Assembly: GCA_022822525.1 (NCBI GenBank)
Contig: JAJEBN010000105.1
Location: forward strand, 62,001-126,000
Length of the DNA stretch: 64,000 nt
Direction: 5' to 3'
Source of the DNA: Acidimicrobiia bacterium
GTDB taxonomy: Bacteria > Actinomycetota > Acidimicrobiia > Acidimicrobiales > Poriferisodalaceae
Below are positions 17,993-25,222 of this stretch, piece after piece. The notes under the pieces were generated by a model. The model saw only the letters and a program-made list of their open reading frames with translations. It was not told the DNA's origin and made no database searches. Each line of letters opens with the position of its first letter. The stretch's first letter is position 1. Made by a program: the position numbers and the translations under genes.

Positions 17993-19328
17993 GGGCCCCA
18001 GCGGCGCAGCGCCCCGCAGCGGTCGCGCCGCCAAGGCGACCGCGCTGAGAGCTCCGCCGGGGATGCGACGGCTGGCCGGTCGGGCAGCCGCCTTTGTGGG
18101 GCTCGCGGACCCAGACAAGCCCGTCGCCGCCGAGCCCGGCCTGCTGAGCAGGGACCGACCCCCGGCCTCGGCACCGCCAGAGCGGCGTGACGCTCCCAGC
18201 AGACCCAGCGCAGCGCCGGTACGCGGTCGCCGCGGCGTCGACTACGAGGTGGTCAGCACCCGGCGCGGCCCCGGCACCTGGGGCGCGCTGGCCTTCCTCG
18301 TCGTGCTCGGCGTGGTCGCGTGGATGGTGGGCAGCCGCGCCTTGCGCTGGGCGAGCGAGCAGCTCGACCCGCCCGGCGATCCGTCGGGAGAGATCGTGCT
18401 GACCTTGCCGCTGGGCTCGAGCACGGCGAGCATCTCGGACTTGCTCGCCGAGCAGGGCGTCATTCCGAGCTCGCGGGCCTACGAGTGGTACGTGAGGTTC
18501 AAGGGCGGCCCCGCGTTCCAGGCGGGCGAGTACACGTTCCAGTCCAACTCGTCGGTGTGGGAGACCATGGCCGTGCTCGAAGCGGGGCCGAGCCGAGTCG
18601 CTCAGGCCGCCTCGCAGCCGCTCACCATTCCCGAGGGCTTGACGGTCGCAGAGATGGCCGACCTGCTCGACGAGGTGCCGGACTTGAGCTTCAGCGGCCG
18701 GGATTTCCTCGGCGCCGTGCGCGAGCGGCCGGTGCTCTCGCTGGTTGCGCCCGCACCCGCGATCCTGCCTCCCGGCGTGATCGATCCCGCCGAGGGGCAG
18801 CTCTTCTCCGACACGTACTTCTACGACTCCCAGACCAGCGCGGAGCAGCTCGTGGCGCTGATGGTGGACCGCCTCGACGCGGTGCTGGTCGAGCTGGGCT
18901 ACGCCGACGCGCCGCGCCGGGTGGGATTGACGCCCTATGAGACGCTGATCGTGGCCAGCATGATCGAGCGCGAGGCACAGCGCCCGCAGGACCGGGCCAA
19001 GGTGGCCCGGGTCATCTACAACCGGCTGGCCCGTGGATGGTCGCTCGGCATCGACGCCACCATCGTCTACGCAGTCGGCGAGCGGGAGCTCACAGCGGAC
19101 CTGCTCGCGGTCAACTCGCCGTTCAACACCCGGGTGCTGGTGGGCCTGCCGCCGACACCGATCGCGGCGCCCGGTCGCGCCTCGCTGGAGGCTGCGCTGA
19201 ATCCCGAAGACGGGCCGTGGATGTACTTCGTGCTGACATCGCCTGACGGCACGCTGTCGTTCTCCGAGACCGACGAGGAATTCCTGCGCGACAAGGCGAT
19301 CTGCCAGGAGCTGGGCCTCTGCGGCTGA
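17985..19328 (+). CDS. mltG: Endolytic murein transglycosylase MltG
   Basis: MltG cleaves nascent glycan strands and is thought to terminate peptidoglycan polymerisation. The 447-residue product has a Pro/Arg-rich cytoplasmic N-terminus of about 90 residues, one membrane helix (about 98-118), a LysM-like subdomain (LPLGSSTASISDLLAEQGVI) and the YceG catalytic domain with TPYETLIVASMIEREAQ; Glu328 corresponds to the catalytic Glu. Further conserved are RVIYNRLARGWSLGIDATIVYA and SPFNTRVLVGLPPTPIAAPG. GTG 17985 overlaps ruvX. It is the fourth member of the conserved alaS-ruvX-mltG-aroE run. Confidence 0.92.
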   Translation: MAEGPSGAAPRSGRAAKATALRAPPGMRRLAGRAAAFVGLADPDKPVAAEPGLLSRDRPPASAPPERRDAPSRPSAAPVRGRRGVDYEVVSTRRGPGTWGALAFLVVLGVVAWMVGSRALRWASEQLDPPGDPSGEIVLTLPLGSSTASISDLLAEQGVIPSSRAYEWYVRFKGGPAFQAGEYTFQSNSSVWETMAVLEAGPSRVAQAASQPLTIPEGLTVAEMADLLDEVPDLSFSGRDFLGAVRERPVLSLVAPAPAILPPGVIDPAEGQLFSDTYFYDSQTSAEQLVALMVDRLDAVLVELGYADAPRRVGLTPYETLIVASMIEREAQRPQDRAKVARVIYNRLARGWSLGIDATIVYAVGERELTADLLAVNSPFNTRVLVGLPPTPIAAPGRASLEAALNPEDGPWMYFVLTSPDGTLSFSETDEEFLRDKAICQELGLCG

Positions 19329-19360
19329 GGGCAAAGCCGGTCGGGGCACAGTTTGCGGGA

Positions 19361-19382
19361 TCGCACACACGCAGCTGTGCGA
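19361..19382. other. Inverted repeat between mltG and aroE
   Basis: TCGCACA (19361-19367) and TGTGCGA (19376-19382) form a perfect 7-bp stem with an 8-nt loop. There is no T-run. It could be a weak terminator for mltG or an operator for aroE. Confidence 0.3.
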
Positions 19383-19398
19383 CGATCAGAATGTGGCA

Positions 19399-20259
19399 AT
19401 GATTGGTCCCAGTGGCACGACACGTCTCGCGGGTGTGATCGGCGACCCCGTTCGGCACTCCCTGAGCCCGGCCCTGCACAATGCGGCGTTCGCTCACCTG
19501 GGCTTGGACTGGACCTATCTGGCCTTCGAGGTGCCGGCGGGCGGCGGCGCGGATGCCGTCGCGGCGATGCGCGCCTTGGGCATCGAGGGACTGTCGGTGA
19601 CCATGCCCCACAAGGCCGAGGTGGCTGAGGCCTGCGACGAACTGTCTCCTGCTGCGGCGATGCTGGGCGCAGTCAACTGCGTGCGTCGCAGCGGCGACCG
19701 TTTGATCGGCGAGAACACCGACGGCGTGGGCTTCGTGAACTCGCTGCGCAGCCAAGCAGGCATCGAGTTCGCCGGCATGCATGCCGTGGTGCTGGGCGCC
19801 GGCGGCGCGGCGCGCGCCGTGGTGGTGGCGCTGGTGAGCGAGGGCGCCTCGGTCACGATTGTGAATCGCTCCGTCGAGCGCGCCATGCAGGCGGCCGAAC
19901 TGGGCAAGCAGGCCGCGTCTGCAGCCGGCCTCGGCAGCTCTATGTCGGTGATGGTCGGAGCTCCCGGCGCGGTACGAGAAGCCGACCTGGTCGTGAACGC
20001 CACACCGCTGGGCATGCACGGGACCGATCCGATGCCGGCCCCTCCAGAGCTGCTGGGCCGCGGGCAGATCGTGGTGGACCTCGTCTACATGCCCGCACAG
20101 ACGCCGATCCTCGAGGCGGCCGACGAGGCGGGCGCCCAGATTCTCAACGGCACGGGAATGCTCTTGTTCCAGGCCGCCGAGCAGTTCAAGATGTGGACCG
20201 GCCGCGCCGCACCCATCAGGGCGATGGGGGCAGCCGTCGGCTTGGACATCGCCGGGTAA
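19399..20259 (+). CDS. aroE: Shikimate dehydrogenase
   Basis: AroE reduces 3-dehydroshikimate to shikimate with NADPH. The 286-residue protein has the substrate-binding motif GVIGDPVRHSLSPALHNAAF, the catalytic Lys in VTMPHK, GENTDGVGF, the nucleotide-binding GAGGAARAVV, NRS, NATPLGMHG and the C-terminal NGTGMLLFQAAEQFKMWTG. ATG 19399 is chosen; an in-frame GTG two codons earlier is also possible. It is followed by a prepilin peptidase gene rather than aroC or aroK. Confidence 0.94.
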   Translation: MIGPSGTTRLAGVIGDPVRHSLSPALHNAAFAHLGLDWTYLAFEVPAGGGADAVAAMRALGIEGLSVTMPHKAEVAEACDELSPAAAMLGAVNCVRRSGDRLIGENTDGVGFVNSLRSQAGIEFAGMHAVVLGAGGAARAVVVALVSEGASVTIVNRSVERAMQAAELGKQAASAAGLGSSMSVMVGAPGAVREADLVVNATPLGMHGTDPMPAPPELLGRGQIVVDLVYMPAQTPILEAADEAGAQILNGTGMLLFQAAEQFKMWTGRAAPIRAMGAAVGLDIAG

Positions 20260-20314
20260 CTCCCCGGCCCCAGCGCAGCCCTCCGAGGCTGCCGGCGACC
20301 GGAGGACCGACGGC

Positions 20315-21061
20315 GTGATCAGCGCAGCACCCAGCATGGCAATGGGCGTCGACGCCGTCACTTTCGGCCCTGACGCCGTGACATTTGGCGTCGACGCCGT
20401 GACATTCGGCCCTGACGCCGTGATGCTCGCCGCCGTGGTGCTGGGAGGGGCCGCGGCAGGGATGGTCGCCGCGCGCTGCGCCCAGCGCTGCTTCCGCGTC
20501 CGCCTGCATCGCGCAGCGGCGATCGCGTCGTGTGTCGCAGTCGGGGCAGCACTGGCGATGCGGGCCGGCTCGAGCGCCTATGTGGCACCGCTGCTCGCAT
20601 TCGGCTGGGCCGGCGTCATGATCTCGGGCATCGACCTTCGCACCCACCTGATCCCGACCCGGCTGCTGCGGGCAACGGCGGCGCTGGCCGTCGGCCTGCT
20701 GTGCGTGGCGGCAGCGGTCGAGGGCGGGCTCACGGGTCTCGGGGGCACTGCGGCGGCGGCCTCGTTCGGGGGAGCGGTCGGCTGGGGCCTGATGCACGTG
20801 ATCTGGCGGGCATCGCGCGGCAGCCTGGGCTACGGCGATGTGCGCCTCGGCGGCTACCTGGGGCTGCACCTCGGCCTCGGCGGCCTGATGACGGTGCTCT
20901 CAGGGCTCGTGGCCGGCTTCGCCCTCGCGGCCCTGGTGGGCGCAGTCGGCATCGTCGCGCTGGGCCGCAGCGCCGACCACCGCTTCGCCCTCGGACCCTC
21001 GCTGGTGGCCGGAGCGCTGGCAGTGACCTGGTGGTCAATGCCGACAGGGCTCAGCGTGTAG
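20315..21061 (+). CDS. Prepilin peptidase (A24 family, short form) with a repeat at its N-terminus
   Basis: This is a membrane aspartic protease that removes leader peptides from type IV-like pilins. The two catalytic aspartates are visible in ISGIDLRTHLIPTRLL and in GYGDVRLGG (GxGD motif), within a hydrophobic protein of six or so membrane segments. It lacks the N-terminal methylase domain of PilD, like short CpaA/TadV forms. The first 36 residues contain four copies of a seven-residue unit (V/P-DAVTFG). The real start may be ATG 20423, just after the repeats, leaving them as leader. It is the likely processing enzyme for the Tad locus 10 kb downstream. Confidence 0.82.
   Translation: MISAAPSMAMGVDAVTFGPDAVTFGVDAVTFGPDAVMLAAVVLGGAAAGMVAARCAQRCFRVRLHRAAAIASCVAVGAALAMRAGSSAYVAPLLAFGWAGVMISGIDLRTHLIPTRLLRATAALAVGLLCVAAAVEGGLTGLGGTAAAASFGGAVGWGLMHVIWRASRGSLGYGDVRLGGYLGLHLGLGGLMTVLSGLVAGFALAALVGAVGIVALGRSADHRFALGPSLVAGALAVTWWSMPTGLSV
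20348..20431 (+). repeat. Four tandem 21-bp units at the 5' end of the prepilin peptidase gene
   Basis: Units at 20348-20368, 20369-20389, 20390-20410 and 20411-20431 share the core GACGCCGT; units 1/3 and 2/4 are most alike, so a 42-bp pair is itself repeated. If translated they give V/P-DAVTFG repeats. If translation starts at 20423 they form a 5' leader. Confidence 0.8.
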
Positions 21062-21070
21062 GTGCATCGG

Positions 21071-21076
21071 TACCCT
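21071..21076 (+). promoter_or_regulatory. -10 box (TACCCT) for a leaderless aroB transcript
   Basis: TACCCT ends 8 nt before the aroB ATG at 21085. This supports that start within a much longer open frame. Confidence 0.4.
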
Positions 21077-21084
21077 CGCCGTCT

Positions 21085-22143
21085 ATGGCGGGCACCATCC
21101 GCGTCGACGTGCCGCTCGGGGATCGTTCCTACCCGGTGCTGGTGGGTGCTGGCGCGCGCCATCAGCTCGCCACAGTGCTGGGTGAGTCACGACTGACCGC
21201 CGCGGCGCATCGTGCTGCGGTCGTCACCCAGCGGGGCATTGGCGTCGAGGTCGACCCCGGCATCGCGTCGGCGACCTTCGAGATTCCCGACGGCGAGAAG
21301 GCCAAAGAGCTGGCCACCATCGGCGAGCTGTGCAGCGAGTTCACCCGTTTCGGTCTCACCCGGCGCGATGTGGTGGTCGCCGTCGGCGGGGGCGTCGTGA
21401 CCGACGTGGCCGGCTTCGCCGCTGCGGTGTACCACCGGGGCGTCGCAGTGGTCCATGTCCCCACCACGCTGCTGGGCCAGATCGATGCCGCGGTGGGCGG
21501 CAAGACCGGCGTGAACCTTGCCGAGGGCAAGAACTTGGTCGGAGCGTTCTGGCAGCCCGCAGCGGTGCTGTGCGACACCGACGTGCTCGACACGCTGCCC
21601 GAGCGCGAGCTGCGCGCCGGCTACGGCGAGCTGGCCAAGTACCACTTCATTCCCAGTCCCGCTGCGCGGCGCTGGCTCGCCACGACTCCGAGCGGCGACC
21701 TCGGCGAACTGCCGATCGACGAACGCGTGGCGGCGTGCGTCGCGATCAAGGCCGAAGTGGTCGCCTCCGACGAGACCGAGAGCGGCCGCCGTGCGCTGCT
21801 GAACTACGGGCACACGCTGGCCCACGCGCTCGAGATCGAGGGCCGCTTCGACCTGCGCCACGGCGAGGCGGTCGCCGTCGGGCTGCGCTACGCCGCGCTG
21901 GTGGCCCGCCTGCTGGGGCGCATCGACGACGCGCGGGTCGCCGAGCACGAGCGAGTGCTGGCGGCCTACGGGCTGGACGCGAAGCTGCCCGCGGGCGTCG
22001 ATGCGGGCGAGATCATCGAGCTGTTCGGCCGCGACAAGAAGGCCACCGACGGCATCACGTTCGTGCTCGACGGGCCGCGCGGCCTCGAGGTGGTGCCCGG
22101 CGTCGAGGCGGGCGTGCTTGCCAGCGCGCTCGACCAGATGTAG
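21085..22143 (+). CDS. aroB: 3-dehydroquinate synthase
   Basis: AroB converts DAHP to 3-dehydroquinate, the first carbocycle of the shikimate pathway, using NAD and a divalent metal. The 352-residue protein has DGEKAKEL, the glycine-rich AVGGGVVTDVAGFAA, VPTTLLGQIDAAVGGKTGVN, the metal-ligand Glu in AGYGELAKY, and His ligands in NYGHTLAHALE and LRHGEAVAVG. The aroK gene often fused or adjacent in actinobacteria is not here. aroQ follows 16 nt downstream. Confidence 0.95.
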   Translation: MAGTIRVDVPLGDRSYPVLVGAGARHQLATVLGESRLTAAAHRAAVVTQRGIGVEVDPGIASATFEIPDGEKAKELATIGELCSEFTRFGLTRRDVVVAVGGGVVTDVAGFAAAVYHRGVAVVHVPTTLLGQIDAAVGGKTGVNLAEGKNLVGAFWQPAAVLCDTDVLDTLPERELRAGYGELAKYHFIPSPAARRWLATTPSGDLGELPIDERVAACVAIKAEVVASDETESGRRALLNYGHTLAHALEIEGRFDLRHGEAVAVGLRYAALVARLLGRIDDARVAEHERVLAAYGLDAKLPAGVDAGEIIELFGRDKKATDGITFVLDGPRGLEVVPGVEAGVLASALDQM

Positions 22144-22159
22144 CCAGGAGCCAGAACAG

Positions 22160-22648
22160 ATGCCCCGCCACGTCGTCCTGCTGCTGTCGGGACCCAACCT
22201 GAACCTGCTGGGAACCCGCCAACCGGAGATCTACGGCACCGAGACGCTGCTCGATCACGTCCAGGCAGCCCGCGGCGCAGCCACCGAGCGCGGCTGGGAC
22301 CTCGAGCACCGCCAGAGCAATCACGAGGGCGATCTCGTCGATGCCGTGCACTCGGGCATCGGCCGCGTGGAGGCCATCGTGGTGAATCCCGGTGCGCTCA
22401 CCCACTACGGCTGGTCGCTGCACGACGCGCTCGCAGCGTTCGACGGGCCGATCGTGGAGCTGCACCTGTCCGAGCCCCGCGAACGCGAACAGTGGCGGCA
22501 CACCTCGGTGGTGGAACCGCTGGCTGTCGCCCGTGTCGCGGGCGAGGGCGGTGCCGGCTACCCCCGGGCGGTCGAGCTCGCCATCGACGCCGCCGGCGCG
22601 GACAGCCCCGGCTCGGGCGCCCGCAGCGATCCCCCGCGCCCGTCGTGA
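22160..22648 (+). CDS. aroQ: Type II 3-dehydroquinate dehydratase
   Basis: This dodecameric enzyme dehydrates 3-dehydroquinate to 3-dehydroshikimate. The 162-residue product has GPNLNLLGTRQPEIYG with the catalytic Tyr and loop Arg, QSNHEGDLVD, VNPGALTHYGWSLHDAL with the catalytic His region, and HLSEPREREQWRHTSVV. An AGGAG Shine-Dalgarno (22146-22150) precedes the ATG by 9 nt. The C-terminal 15 residues are a nonconserved tail. With aroE and aroB it covers three of the seven shikimate steps. Confidence 0.95.
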   Translation: MPRHVVLLLSGPNLNLLGTRQPEIYGTETLLDHVQAARGAATERGWDLEHRQSNHEGDLVDAVHSGIGRVEAIVVNPGALTHYGWSLHDALAAFDGPIVELHLSEPREREQWRHTSVVEPLAVARVAGEGGAGYPRAVELAIDAAGADSPGSGARSDPPRPS

Positions 22649-22745
22649 CCGCAGCCGTCGCCTGTACCGTCCCGCCAGCGCGCATCGGCCCGCCGCTGCC
22701 GCCCGACGCGCTGCTCCGAACAGGCTGATTCCCAGAGGTTGACCC

Positions 22746-22753
22746 AAGGAGGT
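22746..22753 (+). promoter_or_regulatory. Strong Shine-Dalgarno sequence of efp
   Basis: AAGGAGGT, nearly full complementarity to the 16S rRNA 3' end, lies 4 nt before the efp ATG. Most other genes here lack a recognisable site, so it stands out and fits a highly translated gene. Confidence 0.8.
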
Positions 22754-22757
22754 TGAA

Positions 22758-23324
22758 ATGGCCATCTCCACCGCCGACTTCCGCAACGGAATGACGCTGG
22801 ACCTCGACGGCGGGCTGTTCCAGCTCACCGAGTTTCAGCACGTCAAGCCGGGCAAGGGCGGTGCGTTCGTGCGCACCACGCTCAAGAACGTGCGCACCGG
22901 CGCCACCCTCGAGCGCACCTTCCGCGCGGGCGAGCGCATGGAGCGCGCCGTCATCGACAACCGCGACATGCAGTACCTCTACGACGACGGCGACTCGCTG
23001 GTGTTCATGGACACCGACAGCTACGAGCAGCTCCCGGTGAGCCGCGCCGCGGTCGGCGACGCTGCCAACTACCTGGTGGAGGGCGAGATGGCGACCGTGG
23101 TGCGCCACGGCGACGAGGTGCTGGGCGTCGACCTGCCCGCCTCGGTGGTGCTGGAGGTGGCCGACACCGACCCCGGCGTGCAGGGCGATCGCGTCTCGGG
23201 AGCACGCAAGGCGGCCACGATGTCCACCGGGCTGGTGGTGCAGGTGCCGCTGTTCATCGAGCCGGGCGAGCGCCTGAAGGTGGACACCCGCAGCGGCGAG
23301 TACATCGAGCGCGCCCGGGGCTAG
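22758..23324 (+). CDS. efp: Translation elongation factor P
   Basis: EF-P rescues ribosomes stalled at polyproline stretches by stimulating peptide bond formation. The 188-residue, three-domain product begins ISTADFRNGMTLDLDGG and carries the domain I loop with Lys in KPGKGGAFVRTTLKN, at the position modified in many bacteria. RTFRAGERME, YLYDDGDSLVFMDTDSYEQ and the C-terminal GLVVQVPLFIEPGE...DTRSGEYIERA segments are conserved. The neighbours aroQ and nusB match the common actinobacterial order. Confidence 0.96.
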   Translation: MAISTADFRNGMTLDLDGGLFQLTEFQHVKPGKGGAFVRTTLKNVRTGATLERTFRAGERMERAVIDNRDMQYLYDDGDSLVFMDTDSYEQLPVSRAAVGDAANYLVEGEMATVVRHGDEVLGVDLPASVVLEVADTDPGVQGDRVSGARKAATMSTGLVVQVPLFIEPGERLKVDTRSGEYIERARG

Positions 23325-23361
23325 CGCCCAGGGTTCCTCTGGCGGTTCGAGCCTCGCAGCG

Positions 23362-23787
23362 ATGAATTCCGCCAGCGACCCCTTCGCTCCGCCTGACGAG
23401 CCGACCCGCCGGCGCGAGGCGCGCCAGCGCGCGATCGAGCTGCACTACGAGGCCGAGATGAAGTCCACCACGGTGGGCGAGATCATCGCGGAGCACATCG
23501 CCGACATCGATCCGTTCGCGCTCAGGCTGGTCAACGGCGTCGCCGCGCGGCACGACGAGCTGACCGGGCGGCTTGCGGGGCTGCTCGCCGAGGGCTGGAC
23601 GCCGCAGCGGCTGGGCATCTGCGACCGGCTGATCATGCTGCAAGGGCTCTTCGAGCTCGACCGCGGCGAGGCGCCGGCTGCGGTGGTGATCAACGAAGCC
23701 GTCGAGCTGGCGCACCGCTTGGGTGCCACCGACCGCAGCAGCGCTCTGGTCAACGGCGTGCTGGCTGCCACCCTCGACGGCCGGTGA
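23362..23787 (+). CDS. nusB: Transcription antitermination factor NusB
   Basis: NusB binds boxA RNA with NusE (ribosomal S10) to support rRNA antitermination. The 141-residue all-helical protein has RREARQRAIELHYEAEMK (Arg-rich RNA-binding N-terminus), FALRLVNGVAARHDEL, RLGICDRLIMLQGLFEL and PAAVVINEAVELAHRLGATDRSSALVNGVL, split here into short runs as seen in the family. The length is typical. The MFS gene begins 24 nt after its stop. Confidence 0.92.
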   Translation: MNSASDPFAPPDEPTRRREARQRAIELHYEAEMKSTTVGEIIAEHIADIDPFALRLVNGVAARHDELTGRLAGLLAEGWTPQRLGICDRLIMLQGLFELDRGEAPAAVVINEAVELAHRLGATDRSSALVNGVLAATLDGR

Positions 23788-23811
23788 GGGCCCGAACGTG
23801 ACGGTCACCGC

Positions 23812-25038
23812 GTGACGCCGAACGGCGATCGGCGCCCGCGCCGCATCGCCGAGCGGGAGCTGGTCTTCCTGCTGGGCGCCATCAGCGCCACGACTGCACT
23901 GGGCATCGACATCGCGCTGCCGGCGTTCACCGAGATCCGGCTCGGGCTCGGGCTCGCCGCCGACTCGCCCCAGGTCGCACTCACCGTCACCCTGTACTTC
24001 TTCGGCCTGGCCGGGGCGCAGCTGCTCTATGGCCCCTTCACCGACCGCTTCGGCCGCAAGCCGGTGCTGTATGCCGGGCTGGCGCTGTACACGCTCGGGG
24101 CGCTGGGCTCAGCACTGGCGCCGACGTTCGGCGTGCTGATCGCGAGCCGGCTGATCTGGGGCATCGGCGCCGCGGGACCCCGCGCGCTGTCGCTGGCGAT
24201 CGGCCGCGACCTCTACGAGGGGGACCGGCTGGGCCGCGTGCTGTCGGCGGTTGCTGCGGTGTTCATGGTGGTGCCCGCCATCGCGCCGCTGCTGGGCCAG
24301 GCAGTGCTGGCGCTGGGTTCGTGGCGCTGGGTGATGGCCGCCCCCATGGTGCTGACGGTGGTGCTGGCGCTGTGGATCATCCGGCTTCCCGAGTCCTTGC
24401 CGCCCGAGCGCCGCCGCCCCCTCACGCTCGTGCGCACCCGCGAGGCCGTCGTCGCGGTGTTCACCGACAAGCTCACCATCGGCTCGGCGCTGGCGGTCAT
24501 GTTCGACATGGGCTCGTTCTTTGCGTTCCTGGGCAGCAGCCAGCTGATCTTCGACGACGTCTACGGCCGCGGCGACGTGTTTGCGTACTACTTCGCCGGG
24601 ATGAGCGTGTGCATGGGCTTGGTGGTGTTCGCCGGCAGCCGGCTGGTGACCACGATCGGTGCCGACCGGATGATCGTGACGCTGCTGCCGACCACCGTGG
24701 TGCTGTCGGCGGGGCTGGCGCTGTGGTCGTGGCAGGCCGGCGGCACACCGTCGTTCTTCGGTTGGTTCGCCGTGATCGTGGTGATCAACGCCGTGCGCAC
24801 CTTCGTCAACCCGCTCATGCAGGCCCAGGCCATGGGGCCCATGGGCGAGCTGGCCGGCACCGCATCGGCGGTGATCGGCACCATCTCCACCGGCGGCGGC
24901 GCGCTGCTGGCGATGCTCGTCGACCGCATGATCGACGGCTCGGTGACCCCTCTGGTGGCGGCCTATGCCGGCTACGGAGCGATCGGGCTGGGCTTCGCGC
25001 TGTGGGCGCGCCGGCACCGGCACGTCACCGTCAGCTGA
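23812..25038 (+). CDS. MFS drug-efflux transporter, Bcr/CflA-like
   Basis: The 408-residue protein has about twelve membrane segments and major facilitator motifs: GPFTDRFGRKPVLY (motif A, between helices 2 and 3), RLIWGIGAAGPRALSLAIGRDLY (motif C-like region with an acidic switch) and RLPESLPPERRRPL in the central loop. The N-terminal LGAISATTALGIDIALPAF fits the Bcr/CflA drug/H+ antiporter subfamily. The substrate is unknown. The GTG start at 23812 is the first good in-frame start after nusB. It marks the left end of an accessory block inserted in the conserved backbone. Confidence 0.8.
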   Translation: MTPNGDRRPRRIAERELVFLLGAISATTALGIDIALPAFTEIRLGLGLAADSPQVALTVTLYFFGLAGAQLLYGPFTDRFGRKPVLYAGLALYTLGALGSALAPTFGVLIASRLIWGIGAAGPRALSLAIGRDLYEGDRLGRVLSAVAAVFMVVPAIAPLLGQAVLALGSWRWVMAAPMVLTVVLALWIIRLPESLPPERRRPLTLVRTREAVVAVFTDKLTIGSALAVMFDMGSFFAFLGSSQLIFDDVYGRGDVFAYYFAGMSVCMGLVVFAGSRLVTTIGADRMIVTLLPTTVVLSAGLALWSWQAGGTPSFFGWFAVIVVINAVRTFVNPLMQAQAMGPMGELAGTASAVIGTISTGGGALLAMLVDRMIDGSVTPLVAAYAGYGAIGLGFALWARRHRHVTVS

Positions 25039-25067
25039 CCGCGCGCCCGCCCAGTACCGCGCCGAGA

Positions 25068-25091
25068 CCGTGCCGCACACGGGCCATTTTT
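25068..25091 (+). terminator. Intrinsic terminator after the MFS gene
   Basis: CCGTG (25068-25072) pairs with CACGG (25078-25082) across a 5-nt loop, followed shortly by five T residues at 25087-25091. The stem is short, so the terminator is probably moderate. Confidence 0.5.
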
Positions 25092-25097
25092 CTCGCT

Positions 25098-25138
25098 TGT
25101 GCCAGATAGATCGAAAATCATTGGAATGATCTGACACA
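25098..25138. promoter_or_regulatory. Nested palindromes upstream of the Tad operon (candidate operator)
   Basis: TGTGCCAGAT (25098-25107) and ATCTGACACA (25129-25138) form an inverted repeat with 9 of 10 matches. Between them lies the perfect palindrome ATCATT-GG-AATGAT (25117-25130). The site is unusually AT-rich for this genome. TTGGAA inside it resembles a -35, with a weak -10 near 25144-25151. No T-run follows, so an operator is likelier than a terminator. Confidence 0.5.
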
Positions 25139-25222
25139 ACGCGCATAGAACTCCACAGCAACCCCAATGGCGACCTCGTGTGGACGTGGCGCCCGGGACC
25201 TCGAGTCCGAAGGAGCTGTGAG

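Noticed and set aside
20348..20431. The four 21-bp units as a CRISPR-like array or plasmid iterons
   Set aside because: There are no spacers between units, the period is in frame with codons and no replication or cas gene is near.
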